Assembly (NCBI RefSeq): GCF_000372725.1
Contig: NW_005199045.1
Location: forward strand, 344,199 to 408,198
DNA: 64,000 nt
Reading direction: 5' to 3'
Source: Emiliania huxleyi CCMP1516
Lineage: Eukaryota > Haptophyta > Isochrysidales > Noelaerhabdaceae
This document shows positions 29,641 to 39,781 of this stretch, piece after piece; position 1 is the first letter of the stretch; every line of letters begins with the position of its first letter. Under the pieces are notes generated by a model. That model did no database searches and was not told where the DNA came from. It saw only the letters and a program-made list of their open reading frames with translations. A program made the position numbers and the translations under genes.

Positions 29641-30200
29641 GTCGGAACCCTGGGAAGACCGGGGGTGAGCCCTCAGGCGGGGGGTCTACTCAAATGCCTG
29701 TGCGTGTGAGTGCAGACTCTGGTGGTGTGGGGCGTACAGTGTGGTGTTCATTAGCTCCGAGTAGAGGGGGCGTTCTGCAGTTAAGGGGAAACCCGGTACG
29801 CGGGGCTAACCCTTGGAGACCCGTGTTTACTTTACGGCCCTTGCCCTGCGAACGCGCACCCCCGGGGCTAGGGCTCTCTTGCCCGTAACCCGATGCCAAT
29901 CATCCGGCCCGCTGGGTGCGCTTCTTAGTTCCCCGGCCCTGGATGTGAGGCTAATGACTGCACTCCAAGTGCTCCAAGTGCGCAAAAAAAAAACGGCGCC
30001 TGCGGCGGCGGCTGGGGGACCCATATCTCCCCCCCGCACGGGTACCCCCTAGGGCCCCCGCCTCCCCCCAGAGGCACAAACTCCTTTCTGACCGCGTCCC
30101 TCCCCTGTCCTCTCGACTGCTTCCCTCTTTTACATACATAAAAGCCGACAGTGACGACCCCTCTGGAGACGAGGCCTCTGTTACGCGTCCGACACGCGGC
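29641..30200. other. intergenic interval with repeat B
   Basis: Holds the full-length copy of repeat B (29846-29998) and C-rich sequence near the 3' end of the minus-strand kinase gene. No gene is seen. Confidence 0.5.
29846..29998 (+). repeat. dispersed repeat B, copy 2, with A-tail
   Basis: It matches 8777-8900 over its length, with the CTCCAAGTGCTCCAAGTGCG end followed by A10 (29983-29992). The A-run at one end is consistent with retroposition. Confidence 0.7.
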
Positions 30201-33200
30201 TCACATCAGCTCGCAACGCCTCTCGTCTGATGGAGAGCAATCTGCACCCCTCTCCTGGTGCTGCTGGCCCGATGCTGGTTTCGCGTGTTCTCTCTCCTGC
30301 ACTCCGTCGCGCGGGAACGTGAACGCCCGCGGTGGCTCTGTCGTGGGAAGCCCACCGCTGCTGCCATCGGTATGGCGGCCCAGCTCGGCCGCCACGAGCC
30401 TCGGCGACGTCCGCGGCGGCGCCCAGACGCCCGACCGCTCCGCGCCGAACGGCTGGGGCTGCTGCGGGTGCGGCACCACCGGCGCCGCGCGCGTCCGGTT
30501 GCGCCCCAGCGCAACGCGGCGCTCCGATTGCTTGAGGTCAAACATCCCGAGGGGCGAGCCGGCGGGAGTGTAGCCTCGGATGACGCGCGGCTCCGCGCCT
30601 AGCCGCACCGGCTCGATGAGCGCCTCCACGACATTGCGGACGAAGCGATCGCCGTACTCGCCAGCGGGGTGCACCGACACGCCCTTGCCCTGGCAGCAGA
30701 CGAAGCGTTTGATCAGATACTCTGCGCGCTTGCGCAAGTTGAAGTCCTGCAGGATGTCGATGATGCCCATCGAGTAGAGCTCCGCGCCCTCGACGTAGGC
30801 GGCGGCGAGGCCGCCAGAGTCCAGCCGGTGGAAGGGTGCGCTGGCCGCGCCGTCGCCGGGGCCGCTGCCCACCACCGCCGTGTCCCTTCTCTGCGCCGCG
30901 CCCTCGATCTCGTAGCGCGTCTTCGTGACACCGACGAGCAACGAATAGTCGATCAGATTGTTGGCCTTCAGAAAGGCGGCGTCCTCCCGCAAGTGGCGCG
31001 AGATGCGGCGCGCGTCCTCCTCGGCGAGCAGGAAGCGGCTGCGCACGTCCAAATCCTGTGCAGTGAAGACACGGATGGTACCGCGCCTGTAGCCCCCAAT
31101 CGGGGCGACGCATTCGAGCCGCGTGCTCAAGAACGTGGTGGGCTGCAAGTGAATACGAGGATCATTCCGCATCTAGGATCCTAGTCCTTGAGCACGTCGC
31201 CGCGGCTCTTCAGCATCTTGCCACCGCGCCCGACCCACGAGCCCTTAAGATCGTACCGCTCGTGCACCTCGCGCGAGGCCTGGAAGCAGCTCTCGACCAC
31301 CATCACGCGCACCCGCTGCCCGTACAGCGAGAGCTCGTGTGCGCCGACGATGCGGTTGATGAGCGAGTGTGGATGCCGCTTGGCGTGCGTGTGGTAGCGC
31401 TGAGGAGGGGAGGGGGGGGTCAGGGCGCCGAGGGCGACAGCTAGAGAGCGTCTGGAAGGTGCCCATGACTCTTCTCTAGCGGCCGTCTCGAGCGTCTCTC
31501 ATGTCACCGGCAGGATGCGCATCAGCGTGGCAAACTCCTCCTGCGGGGAGGAGAGCGGCACGGCGGTGACGGCGCCGCCCCATGTGGCGAAACGAGGATC
31601 CGTCTCCCACACCTTACTCGCCGTCTTGATGATGTACCGGCGGTCGTGCGTAAAGTAAAAGAAGGCGCCTGTTTCGCTCCAGCAAGTGTGAAGACGCCGT
31701 TCACAGCGCACGCTCCAGCAGGAAGAGCAACGCGCCCGACTTGCCTTCGGTGAAGCGCTCCGTCGCCTCACCGCCGAGCGAATGCGTGTACTCGCGCGTG
31801 CTGACACCGTGGGGATGGGAAGCGGTGAGACAGCGAGCGGGGCGGTTGACAGCGATGCGAGAGCCACAGCTGCGAAGGTAGCGAGGCAGCGAGACGGCTG
31901 GCGGGGGGCGGGCGGTGGAAAGGCCCGGAAGAGGCGCCTGACGCCGCCGAATCGCCGCAACTCATGAAAGATCCGCGGAGCGAACGTGGAGACGTGCACC
32001 GGCGTCTGCCGGCTGCCGCGCACGTCCTGGGAGGTGCCAAAACGCGAGAGGGTCGACACGCTGCGGTACTCCTCGGCCAGCTCGACCTTGTCCTGCGGCC
32101 GGGTCACGGATGTCGGCCCCAAGGTGACCAATGGCATGGCCTGAGGAACCCAAGCCCCCCCCCCCCCCCCCCAGGAGCGTAACTCGCTGGCCGGCGTCGA
32201 GCTTCCCCGAGGTATAGTAGCGTGAAGGATGGTGGGCGCCGTGCGCTTGTGGTCGGTGTGGCTGTCGTGTGGTGGGCATGACGCCCCCCCCCCCCCTTCC
32301 GCCTCTCTGTGCGCGCGCGCGCCGCGCGCGCGCGTGTGTGTGTGTGCGTGTGTGTGTGTGCGTGTGTGCGTGTCGTCTCGCTGGACGCTGGACGCTCGCT
32401 GGACGCTCGCTAGACGCGTGCCTGCTCTGTCGTGCACTCTGGCGGCGTGAGACTCGACACGAGCCCCTCCTCCGACTCGCGCTCCACCTAGGAAAGAACC
32501 GTCCGGGCGTCATGCGGCGCGGAGCGGCCACCAGCCGAAACCCATTTCTCGCGCCCCGCCTCCCATGCTGAGCGGCATGCGCCCTCCGTGATAAGCGAGA
32601 CCAGCTGCTTCCGCAGCGCGGCGGAGAGGTCCCCCGCGCCCTCAGGCTCGAAGCTGCCCTTGGTCTCGAGGGAGATGCTCCGCCGATCGCCCTGCGCCGC
32701 CTCGCGCAGCTTGTGCGCAGAGTACTGCAGCACCTGGGAGGGGAGCAGATGCAGGTGGACGGTGAGAAGGGAGCTGGGAGGGGGAGACGGCGAGTAAGAC
32801 GGGAGGGGGGGCGAGGGGGGAGCGAGGGAGCAAGGGAGGCACCAGCAGCCACGAGGCGGCGAGCACGGCGTCTTGCAGCCCAAGGAGGATCGTGGCGGTG
32901 CACGCGGCCTGTGGCGCAGGGGCGAGACGGCGTGGTAAGGAGGAGTGTGGTGTTGAGGAGGAAACGGCAGTGAGAGCGGCGATGGAGCGTCTGGGGCGTG
33001 TCGAGGGGTCCACCGAGTGGCCGTCGAGGTGAAAGCCGTCGATGAGCACCAACGGCACCTACAGCAGCATCCGTGCGGCGCTCCTCGCGAACAATCCCCG
33101 TGCCTTCCACTCAGCGGCGGCGGCGATGGCACCAGCGGCGGGAAGATGCCAAAGACGGCCTCGATGAGGAGTATTGTGGCGAGCGCAACGGTCAGGATGC

Positions 33201-34225
33201 GTCGCTTCTGAGTGTAAGCCGCGTCAGCAGCCTGCCACGGAGAGGGTTGGTGTGTGGTGGTGGTGGTGGGGAGGGGCGGTGTGGGAGGGGGGGAGGGGGG
33301 GTTCGCGGCTTCACGGGCTCTGCGCGACAGAAGGACATCGGCCCACACTCTCGCTCGCACGCGGAAGAGGGAGGTGCGCCCGCCGCGGGCACCGCGGAGC
33401 TGCCTCGGGTGGGATGTCTCGGGCCAACTGGGCGACTCTAGCCTGCACGCCGCGGAGGATGAGCCTCCACGCATAGAGCAGGGTGGCGAGCGCGAGAATG
33501 TACAAGGCAGAGCGGACGATCGTGAGGGCCCAGCGAGCAGCGTCGCCGGGCGGCACATCGAGCAGCGCCTCATCGCTCAGTTCAAACTGGACGGCGAGAG
33601 CAGCGAAGCCGGCGGCGACGCTGCAGGCGAAGATGTGGTAGGCGGCGTTACTGCCGACCTGCGAGAGGGTGGCAGCGCTCGCAACGTGGGGTGTGGGGCG
33701 GGAGACTGCGGCGCAACGTCGCGGCTGCCGCGCCTGGAAGGGCGATCGCACGGTGCGCAGGAGCTGGATCGACATGGCCAGGAAATAGAGAGTGACGCCG
33801 AGGCCCGAGAACAGGCGCAACCACTCCTCCATCGGGTGCGCGCGGGCGTACGCCTCGGTCACGCCGCCGCTCGCCAGCCAGATGTAGAGGTAGTCTGCTT
33901 GCACGAGCGCTCCAACGAGCTGCGCACCGACGAGCAGGGAGAACTCCGCCGTGCGGGCGATTGGCCGCCGCACCATGAGGCACATGAGCAGGCCCACTGC
34001 CACCAGGTTGACGGCGGCGAGCGGACCCACCACGTCGCAGGTGCCAAAGCCATCCAGCTCGGCCAGGTCGTCTGGCGGTGATGGAGGCGCATCGTCAGCG
34101 CGGCCACCGCTGGTCGCCGCGCTTTGAGCGGCGAAGTCGGAGAGGCCGGGAAAGGGCAGCTCGCTCAGGCCGGGCAGCTGGAGGCTGGGAACCTCGAAGT
34201 TCCGCTTCATGCCGTGTGTGTGCAC
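30201..34225 (-). CDS. 7TM receptor fused to phosphatidylinositol phosphate kinase
   Basis: About ten exons. Exon 1 (34225-33443) has a soluble N-terminus and five membrane helices (e.g. VVGPLAAVNLVAVGLLMCLMV, YHIFACSVAAGFAALAV). Exon 2 from 33231 adds RRILTVALATILLIEAVFG, and an exon near 32890 adds ILLGLQDAVLAASWLLV, giving seven. The kinase part follows: VLQYSAHKLREAAQGD; the RIFHELRRF region; HSLGGEATERFTEGKSGALLF; the ATP-site Lys in YIIKTASK; HPHSLINRIVGAHEL; YDLKGSWVGR; and from about 31140 down to 30201 NNLIDYSLLVGV and MGIIDILQDFNLRKRAEYLIKRF. The same fusion is known from Dictyostelium RpkA and oomycete GPCR-PIPKs. It likely couples a surface signal to PI(4,5)P2 synthesis. The intron after exon 1 starts with GC. 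The last roughly 120 residues are Pro/Arg-rich. Confidence 0.8.
32156..32173. repeat. homopolymer C tract in an intron of the receptor-kinase gene
   Basis: An uninterrupted C run lies between kinase exons; a second run (32283-32296) and a TG/CG run (32310-32370) lie in the same intron. On the coding strand these are poly-G. Confidence 0.7.
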
Positions 34226-34231
34226 CAGCCC

Positions 34232-34340
34232 TCGATAAGGACGCTCTCAGCGCGCAAAAAAAGAAAAGGTGCGCGAGATGCCAATCATCCGGCCCGCTGG
34301 GTGCGCTTCTTAGCTCCCCGGCCCAGTCGATAAGGACGCT
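34232..34340 (+). mobile_element. short repeat B insertion flanked by 14-base direct repeats
   Basis: TCGATAAGGACGCT occurs at 34232-34245 and again at 34327-34340. Between them is an A-rich stretch (AAAAAAAGAAAA) and the core box of repeat B (CATCCGGCCCGCTGGGTGCG). The direct repeats look like a target-site duplication, so this is a short retroposed copy. It lies within the first 120 bases upstream of the receptor-kinase start. Confidence 0.65.
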
Positions 34341-34549
34341 GAGCGCACAAGAAGAAGTGGCCTCGGGTCGCCGCAAGCGGCGTGGCGTGGGGCGGTTGAG
34401 CATCCCTCCGGGGGCCCCTCAGCCCTCTGCGCCGGGGAGGCGTTGTTGGAGGCTATCGAGCGTGGCTGGACGTGTAGCCCTGACCCGGCAAGCTGTCGTT
34501 GTCGGACTCTTGCCGGGGCGCCTCGACAGGAGGAGCTTAGCCTTAGGCT

Positions 34550-34770
34550 GAACAAGGTTTTCCTCTCGCACCCCGTCTCTTTTCCTTTCCTTTTTTCTCT
34601 GCAGCACCCTCTCTTTTCCTCTCTATTTTCCCGGGAAACCCATCAAATTTTCCGGGCTCTGAGCCGAGTCTGAGGCTGGTTTGGGCCCAAAATCAGCCAA
34701 ATCGGCAAAATACCGGGTATTTTGCGGGTATACCTGGAAAACCCCGGGTATACCTGGAAAATTTCCGGAT
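34550..34770 (+). repeat. dispersed repeat E, copy 1 (partial)
   Basis: Begins near TCTCGCACCCCGTCTC, contains a pyrimidine tract ending TTTCTCTGCAG, then GCCCAAAATCAGCCAAATCG and two copies of GGGTATACCTGGAAAA. It is the shortest of three copies (see 43060-43480 and 53617-54020). Confidence 0.75.
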
Positions 34771-35250
34771 TCCGGAGCGCAGCTCCGGAATCCGGGAGCG
34801 GGCGCAGCCCGCTCCGGAAGGCCCCCAGGAGGACGGTCGCGTTTACTTGGACGCGTCGAAGTGTGGCCGCGTGCGCTTGCAAAAGAAACGGAACTGTCTG
34901 GTGCAAGAGATAACAAGCTTGGCCGCTTTGTGTATCTATCTCGAAACTTCGAGAAAAGGCTGCCGCCCGCCCGCACGCGCACGCAGGCCTCCCTTCCCCG
35001 GCTCCCCGAGCGGCGAGCGAGGGCCCCAAGCAAGTCAAGAATTGACTTATCTAGCTTTCAAGTACAAAGCAACACATTAAGTGAGACCCGAGATTAACCT
35101 CCGATCCGAGACAAACCTCCGAGCGAGATCAACCTAACTTGCGATCAACTTAATCAAACGAGGCGCGAAACTTCCGAGAACTAGCTTTTATAACCGCCGC
35201 CCGGTTCTCCCTTTGTATAACCGCTCCCCCCCCCCAGGGAACCGGCCAAA
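34771..35250. other. intergenic interval
   Basis: Starts with an imperfect hairpin around TCCGGATTCCGGAGC (34765-34815). It ends in a pyrimidine/C-run plus CAG (35221-35238) that looks like a 3' splice site just before the next gene. No coding is seen. Confidence 0.4.
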
Positions 35251-35799
35251 ATGGACTCTCCGACGCCGGTTCGCATAGAGGCCCGACGGCGGTCTCGCAT
35301 AGAGCAGCGCCGTCTGTTCAAGGCCAAGCGCCCGACTTGCGCCCCAAAAGTGAGTCGATCGGTGTCTGCGATTAAGCGGCCGCGCACCAAGGAGGGGAGG
35401 TGAGTGGCCCCGCTGCCGAACGCCTCTATCTAGGAGCCGGCATTCTCACCGCAGCGGCTGGCGCATGCAGGTTCCTACCCAAGGATCGGCCTGGCGCGGA
35501 CCAGGAGCAATGATGCGCATGCACGTCGTGCGCTCGACGAGCTCCAGTCATTTGGTTTCGCCTTCTCACCCCCTCTGATTAGCGACGCCCGCCCGCCCCA
35601 CAACCCTGCACACGTTCCCCCGCCCCCGTCCGCCCCCGCACGACTGCGTGCGAGGTACCTCGTACGTCGGTTCGGCGCTCAAGCGCTCCGCTGCTCTTGG
35701 TCCGGGTCGTGTGTGTCTTCCCGGCACCCCGAAGCCGAGAGCCGAGAGGCACGCGCGAGTCGCGGTGTGCATCAATGTACTGTCTCGGTTCTCGCGTAA
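35251..35799 (+). CDS. small two-exon basic protein, unrecognised
   Basis: Exon 1 is 35251-35349 (33 codons, ATG in AAAATGG context) and ends at AAA|GTGAGT. Exon 2 is 35455-35799, opened by CTCACCGCAG, in the same phase and running to TAA, for 147 residues in all. Exon 1 is very basic (RIEARRRSRIEQRRLFKAKR). Exon 2 begins RLAHAGSYPRIGLARTR, then DELQSFGFAFSPPLISD, and goes on into a Pro/Arg/Ser tail that may be less real. Both splice sites are canonical, and their agreement in frame is the main evidence. The poly-C plus CAG just upstream of the ATG may close a 5' UTR intron. No family was recognised. Confidence 0.4.
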
Positions 35800-36061
35800 A
35801 TATTTGTGTGATAGAATGGTGTAAGAGTGCATGACATGTGTACCACTCGGCGCATGTTGGTGTGTCAGCGTAGCACGCGCCGTGTGCGTACACTTCTGTG
35901 TAGAAACTCCGGCACGGGAAACTTGAGACGACAGCGCGCCACGGCCAGCGCATGTACCGTTCGTGCGCGTGTGGCGGCAGCCCCCGCGCCCAGCCCACCC
36001 ACACGGACGCGACCAAACGACTCACCCACCCGGAATGGCCAGCCAGCCGACAAAACTGACA
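35800..36061. other. intergenic interval between convergent genes
   Basis: Holds the 3' flanks of the small basic gene and cyclin C. No element was recognised. Confidence 0.4.
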
Positions 36062-36952
36062 TCATCGCGCCCTCGCGCGCTGGCCAGCAGGGCGTGCGCG
36101 CGTCCGCGCGGCCCGGTGGCTGGCGCCGACTCGCTGGTGCAGCCCGAGGCACGACTTCCCGAACTGCAGCCCAGACTCGTCCGCCACCGCACGGTACACC
36201 TGCGTGAACGCGCCCGCCACCTGGCCGGCGGGCAGGGGGGGCGAGAGCAGGACGAGAGCTCAGGGGATGGAGCTCGAGGCAGAGAGAAAAGGTGAGCGGG
36301 GGCGTGCCAACATGTCGTTCACCTGCTCGAGAAGGGCGCCGGGGCACTCGAGCGGCGGCGGCAGCGGCCGACGGAGCATTCGACAGGCAAGCGCGACGCA
36401 CGCCAGCCCAATGGCGTCGTCGGCGACGCTGAGCGGCAATGCCGTCTTGCAGATGTCGTTGGCAAGATAGCACGCTGTCGCGGTGAGCTCGACGTTTGCG
36501 CTGCCCTCGCAGCTGCCACCGGCAGCGCCGTCGCCCTCGCCCATGGCGAGCGCGAGGTGGCGCGCGATCGCAGCGTGCGGGTCGCACGACACGGGCGCCT
36601 CGGGTTCAAACATCACCGCCTCGAAGAGGACCTGCTCGCACGCATCCATGTCCTGAGCGCTGTACGGATTGGTCTCGTCGCCGAGGTCTTTCCTCAGCTT
36701 CGGCATGGCGCGTTCTAGGGCAGAAGCGGCCGCCTGGCACTCCTCCACCTTTGACCCGACCAGCAGAGCGGTCGGCGCCAGCAGGAGAGGGTCGTGAGCC
36801 TCCAAGCTGCGCGAGCTGTAGAAGCGGCGAAAGATCAGCGCCGCAGTCAGGCACGCGCGCTGGCGCAGCCCGGCCTGATGCCCGAGAGCCATGAGGTAAG
36901 AGCTGTAATAGAAGAGGGCCCGATCGGCCTCGGCCTCGGTGAGCGCGCTCAT
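36062..36952 (-). CDS. cyclin C-like cyclin
   Basis: Two exons, 36952-36323 and 36220-36062 (donor CAG|GTGAAC, acceptor CCAG|GTGGCG). The Met at 36952 is preferred over one seven codons upstream. The cyclin box shows LRQRACLTAALIFRRFY, the cyclin C landmark; then SLEAHDPLLLAPTALLVGSKVEE, a second cyclin fold from about residue 90, and LANDICKTALPLSVAD, IGLACVALACRML. Exon 2 adds AFTQVYRAVADESG and a basic end. Cyclin C pairs with CDK8 in the Mediator kinase module. The protein is shorter than typical at the N-terminus, where an extra 5' exon may exist. Repeat motif copy 2 lies about 80-120 bases upstream. Confidence 0.7.
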
Positions 36953-37029
36953 GTAATAGGAAATTCCTACCACCTCTGGGGAGGGCGAACAAGCACAGAG
37001 CGAGGGTGCCTACTCTGAGTAACCATGAA

Positions 37030-37075
37030 TTTAAACAAAACAACTCTCTCTCACAGCAGACAGGCTCGACACAGT
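37030..37075 (+). repeat. gene-front motif, copy 2
   Basis: AACAACTCTCTCTCACAGCA followed by GACAGGCTCGACACAG, identical over about 36 bases to 9147-9184. It lies upstream of the minus-strand cyclin C. Confidence 0.7.
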
Positions 37076-37099
37076 ACCATGAATACAAGGCGGTTCGAA

Positions 37100-37412
37100 G
37101 GTTCTCGAGGTTCTCGAGTCCTTTGGCCGCGTTGGGTAGCGAGGATTGGTGTGACGCGATCCACGCAGGCGTGTTTTCTGGCGGCCGACCGTCAGTGCAC
37201 GGAGTTGCCCCTTCTCCGACTGCCCCGGCTAGTTCACGAGTTTCGCGGGAGTGACCCCACCCATGCGTCAAGCCCGAGACCTAGCGCGGGTGGGTTGGAG
37301 GGGGCTCGCCCCGTTCCTCCCCATCGGGCCGCATGAGCGGCCACGCCTCGCAGATTCGTTTTCGCGCCTGGGTGGGTCAGGCGCGCGGGGCATCCCCCGG
37401 GTCGAAGATTTG
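37100..37412 (+). repeat. dispersed repeat F, copy 1
   Basis: About 310 bases from TTCTCGAGGTTCTCGAG to CGCGCGGGGCATCCCCCGGG recur, inverted, at 46450-46757 with a high match throughout. Both copies include GGAGTTGCCCCTTCTCCGAC and GGGCTCGCCCCG. Confidence 0.75.
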
Positions 37413-37577
37413 TTTTATCGTTTTTCACTGCGCCCTTCGCTGTTCATTTACGAGAGATTCTCCCGCCATTCATCCTCCGTTCAGATGTAATTCGCCCGCT
37501 TTTCAAATACATTTTGTGGCGCTTTCAAGAGATTTTTACCGCAAATTTAGTGCTCTTCATGGCAGTTTAAGGCAAGC

Positions 37578-38207
37578 ATGCCTTATCCTACGACGATTCG
37601 GCTGAGCCAGCTGATAGGGGACAGCAGGCTGCAAATCCGTGTCGAGATGCACCTCGATGAGGAGATCGTCTCTCTGGCCGCTGCTCCCGATGGCACGCTC
37701 TTTGCCAGTGCCAAGGCAGCTGCAGGCGGAGAGATGGTGGTCATTCTCGACCCTCTCACACTCGCCGAGCGGATCCGGTTCGGAACCGGGAACTTAGATG
37801 AAGTCCAGGGCGTGTGCGTGGTGGGCACCGAGGTCTATGTGTGCGACCACGCGGAGCCTGAGGACGAGGAGCGATATGGCCGCTTCCAGGTCTTCTCGCT
37901 CTCGGGCGTTTACCAGCGCGAGATGCGGGTCGACGGCATGCAAAACCCTTGCAGACTCGTTTTTATCAACGGGCGACTCTATGTCACCGACCATCAGCCT
38001 GGCGGGACTCGCATCTTTGTACTTACCCCTGACGGCGCCTCCTCCGCCGTCTCCTCCGTCACCGTCTCCTCCATCGAGGCGCCTCGGCTATTGCCTAATC
38101 AGCTGTGCCCCTTTGCGGGTGCCCTGTTGTTGCTTAGGGGGGCGGGGGGAAGCGAGCCGGAAGTCGACCACAATGCCACACATTTTGAGATCTTGCGCGA
38201 GGTGTGA
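37578..38207 (+). CDS. NHL-like beta-propeller fragment
   Basis: A single frame of 209 residues with repeated short-strand patterns ending in Asp/Gly turns: EEIVSLAAAPDGTLFASA, VQGVCVVGTEVYVCDH, GRFQVFSLSGVYQREM, NPCRLVFINGRLYVTDH and TRIFVLTPDG. These are NHL/SMP-type propeller blades. About four blades are present, fewer than the usual six or seven, so it may be a partial domain or part of a larger oligomer. There is no signal peptide and no catalytic residue pattern. It lies between repeat F and a gene-poor stretch. Confidence 0.5.
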   Translation: MPYPTTIRLSQLIGDSRLQIRVEMHLDEEIVSLAAAPDGTLFASAKAAAGGEMVVILDPLTLAERIRFGTGNLDEVQGVCVVGTEVYVCDHAEPEDEERYGRFQVFSLSGVYQREMRVDGMQNPCRLVFINGRLYVTDHQPGGTRIFVLTPDGASSAVSSVTVSSIEAPRLLPNQLCPFAGALLLLRGAGGSEPEVDHNATHFEILREV

Positions 38208-38794
38208 GTATCACAAAGAGAAAGCCCATGCGAAAACGGAAACCGCCTGGAGCTGGACACCCATCCCAGATCCCACCCTCCCTCAGCTCTCCAACTCCTC
38301 TTCTGAATGAATCAGACACGCCCTCCTCCTCCCATTCGACTGCGCCCTCCTCCTCCTCCTCACGGACGCATATGCCATATCCGCCGGCGTGATCATGCCG
38401 TAGGAGTCTAGGAGAGGGGCACAGCTGCGTAGAGGTAGCTTGGTAGACCGACGACAGTCGACAGAGCACAGAGGAGAGCGCCACACGCCACCACGATGCC
38501 TGTGTGCACTGTGCACACACGGCCGATACGGGGTCCCTCTATGAGAATGCAGAAGATGGGGGGGTATAAGCTATAACCATATCTCCGGCGAAATCCTTAC
38601 CATATGGCAGAAGGCCAATACCATATGGCAGAAGGCCAAAACCTATCCCTTGTAGCCTATCGCTCCCACACGGCCACACCGACACGAGGAAGTACGCGCG
38701 CCTGCTCGCGTCCCGTCCCCCCTCCGTGCGTTGGGGCCCCACACCAGTGTGGGGGGGGATGAAGATGGCGGCCCAACCGCTGTTTCCACCTGCT
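38208..38794. other. interval with a two-copy tandem unit, no gene
   Basis: TACCATATGGCAGAAGGCCAA occurs twice in a row (about 38599-38640). Nothing else is recognised. Confidence 0.5.
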
Positions 38795-39235
38795 CTAGCC
38801 ACGGATCATCTGGCCGAGGGCCGCGTGCAAATCCTCATTGTCAGGGCACATGAAATAGCGCGCCCGGGCAAGCAAATCGTCGACCGAGATCTCGCCGTCG
38901 TTCATCTGGCCGATCTGCGCATTCATCTCGTCGAAACGGCGCGGGCCAAGACGCACAAACGCCTCCTGTGTGAAAGCAGCCCAGCGGCGCTGCGCCGCCT
39001 CGCGCTCTTCAGCGGACCGTTCGCTCACCTTGTCTCACAGAGATGGTGTTAGAGAGGCGAAGCGGGGCTCTCCGGGACGAACGCGCTGGATCAGCTCGTT
39101 CATGGGGTGGTTCCAAATGACGGCAAGGCTCTCTGCGCACCGGCCCGTGTTGTACAAGCTGCAGGATAGACTCGCCGTCGAGCTGCTCGTCCGCCCAGCC
39201 TGGAGCGTTAAAGCATCCTGAAAACTCAGTAGCAC
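38795..39235 (-). CDS. unrecognised gene, last two exons
   Basis: The final exon, about 39030-38795, is convincing: SERSAEEREAAQRRWAAF, then FVRLGPRRFDEMNAQIGQM, DGEISVDDLLARARYF, LHAALGQMIRG. It is an all-helical small domain of a type found at the C-terminus of several RING and adaptor proteins. The preceding exon, about 39190-39065, gives RCAESLAVIWNHPMNELIQR. The splice between them is not clear, and further 5' exons (a frame at 39353 beginning MLQSISCIELA) are uncertain. I cannot name the family. Confidence 0.4.
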
Positions 39236-39353
39236 TCGCCGCCTCGTGTGAGAAGACGAGGGCTACGAAATATAGCGGCTGCAACGTGAACGAATGCTGC
39301 AGAATGCGTCCGTGTCCTTGTGCTAATTCGATACAGGAGATTGACTGGAGCAT

Positions 39354-39494
39354 CTAGGCCCAACCAAACAGCAGCCAATTGAGCACGCCATACCGCCCGA
39401 GCACGCGCGCGTAGCCTACAGGGACGGCGTCAGCAGGGTTCGGCCAAAGCTCCTCTGCAGCACCCACGCAGCGGGGCGCCAACGCGACCCTCAT
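39354..39494 (-). CDS. small ORF or terminal exon, 46 residues
   Basis: ATG at 39492-39494 to TAG at 39354. The sequence has a sensible composition (AAEELWPNPADAVPVGY, ending RYGVLNWLLFGWA) with a hydrophobic, Trp-rich end like small membrane subunits. It may be a terminal exon of a gene further right. A different frame over the same DNA is open too, so confidence is low. Confidence 0.3.
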   Translation of the reverse strand: MRVALAPRCVGAAEELWPNPADAVPVGYARVLGRYGVLNWLLFGWA

Positions 39495-39781
39495 GCGGAG
39501 TGCGCCCGTCGACGATGCTCAGCTTGGGCGCCGTCGAGCGCCACCACTCGCGCAACCACTCGCCTACAGCGCGCCAAAGCACCGCCGAAGTCGCTACGGT
39601 AGTGCCGCCAAAAATTGGTCGCCGCCGCCGCCCCCCCAATAGCGAGCGGACTCGGCTATCCCCCCATATCTGAGCCAATCTCAGCGAATCTCACCCAACG
39701 CCGAGCGGACGAGGTCTTTCGCGCTGAAGCGCTCCGACGGGTCCCGCTCCTCGAGCGGCTCAACCTGCTCACATCCCACGC

